From Nannocystis bainbridge (GTDB lineage Bacteria; Myxococcota_A; Polyangia; Nannocystales; Nannocystaceae): a stretch of DNA of 64,000 nt. The stretch covers positions 1,054,001 to 1,118,000 of the forward strand of contig NZ_JAQNDL010000003.1 in assembly GCF_028368995.1 (NCBI RefSeq), written 5' to 3'. Shown piece by piece: positions 63,358-64,000 of this stretch. The notes beneath the pieces were generated by a model, which saw only the letters and a list, made by a program, of their open reading frames with translations, had not been told where the DNA came from and did no database searches. The position numbers and the translations under genes are program-made. Each line of letters begins with the position of its first letter. The stretch's first letter is position 1.

Positions 63358-64000
63358 GTGGATAGCAGCCGCCTCGACCTCAACCTGCTCGTCGCGCTCG
63401 ACGCCCTGCTCGCCGAACGCAACGTGACGAAGGCCGCCCGGCGCCTGGGCCTCAGCCAGCCCGCCTTGTCGGCCCAGCTCCAGCGGCTGCGCGACCTGCT
63501 CGGCGACCCGCTGTTGCTGCCAGCGCAGCGCGGCATGACCCCGACCGCGCGCGCGCTCGAGCTGCAGGCGCCGCTTCACGACGCGCTCGACGGCGTGCGC
63601 GCCGTGCTCACCGCCGGCGCCGGCTTCGACCCCGCCACCGCCGCCCTGACGGTCGCCATCGCCGCCTCCGACTATGTGCAATACGCCCTGCTCATGCCGC
63701 TCGCCCTCCAGCTCCGCCGCGAGGCCCCCGGCGTGCGGCTGGCCTGGCGGGCCCTCGACGCCGCCCAGCTCGCCGCCCAGGCCGAGCGCGGCGACGTCGA
63801 CCTCGCCTTCCTCACCCCCGAGACCGCGCCCGAGCAGCTGCGCAGCCGCAAGGTCCTCGACGAGCGCTACGTCGTCATCGTCCGCCGCGACCACCCGCAC
63901 GTGTCCGGCCCTATCGATCTCGACGGGCTGTGCGCGCTCGACCACGTCGTCGTCAGCCCGCGCGGCGGCGGCTTCGCGGGCCCCACCGACGCTGCCCTCG
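63358..64000 (+). CDS. LysR-family transcription regulator, 3' end beyond the window
   Basis: Reading from GTG 63358, 214 codons are open to the right edge. The N-terminal helix-turn-helix is typical of LysR: LDLNLLVALDALLAERNVTK, AARRLGLSQPALSAQLQRLR and GDPLLLPAQRGMTPT. The start of the effector-binding domain (TVAIAASDYVQYALLMPLALQLR) follows. The gene is divergent from the quinone-reductase-like gene, and the 100-bp gap, which contains an A+T-rich patch near 63321-63350, should hold the operator. It probably responds to an electrophile or quinone and controls that gene, by analogy with similar pairs. It is incomplete here. Confidence 0.85.
   Translation, partial: MDSSRLDLNLLVALDALLAERNVTKAARRLGLSQPALSAQLQRLRDLLGDPLLLPAQRGMTPTARALELQAPLHDALDGVRAVLTAGAGFDPATAALTVAIAASDYVQYALLMPLALQLRREAPGVRLAWRALDAAQLAAQAERGDVDLAFLTPETAPEQLRSRKVLDERYVVIVRRDHPHVSGPIDLDGLCALDHVVVSPRGGGFAGPTDAAL

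Overview
The window looks like a chromosome segment of a myxobacterium, most likely of the Nannocystaceae type. G+C is about 70% by eye. There are three transmembrane Ser/Thr protein kinases, many lipoproteins with Thr/Ser-rich linkers after the lipobox, Cys-rich CGDG..GE.CDDGN (DUF4215-like) modules, FG-GAP/VCBS repeat lipoproteins and a MYXO-CTERM-like tail. All of these are known hallmarks of that group. No rRNA, tRNA or CRISPR array was recognised.

Layout. 1-1506: an IS1380-family insertion sequence cut by the left edge, ending 27 bp before a kinase gene. 1533-12373: a kinase with an RCC1-like exterior, an ECF sigma factor, small lipoproteins, a TPR kinase and a membrane-anchored lipoprotein. 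12685-23397: VCBS lipoproteins, a TPR-like secreted protein, a VWA-like lipoprotein and a kinase with a TonB-like C-terminus. 23634-44939: a type VI secretion system (T6SS) locus, all on the minus strand, in two blocks. Block one, in transcription order, is tssE-tssF-tssG-tagH-lipoprotein (44939-39462). Block two is an FHA/degenerate CpaF-like ATPase followed by tssJ-tssK-tssL-tssM-tssC-tssA (35787-23634). Between the blocks lie a VCBS lipoprotein, a twice-frameshifted MYXO-CTERM gene and a divergent lipoprotein. No tssB, hcp, vgrG or clpV is present here.

45481-64000: a GFA-family enzyme, a DUF808 membrane protein, a two-component module (double hybrid histidine kinase, single-domain receiver, receiver-PAS-kinase), secreted lipoproteins including an amidohydrolase, arylamine N-acetyltransferase, an SMI1/KNR4-like protein, a cytochrome P450, an NAD(P)H-quinone-reductase-like flavoprotein and a divergent LysR regulator cut by the right edge.

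The most striking non-genic signal is a family of short palindromes with the core TGTCC-N4-GGACA, usually extended to ACATGTCC/GGACATGT. Nearly twenty copies lie between 12375 and 62460. Many sit within a few bases of a stop codon and look like terminators without a U-tract. Others lie in frame inside coding sequence, mostly in low-complexity linkers. This arrangement resembles REP elements or the inverted uptake-signal terminators of other bacteria, but its role here is unknown.
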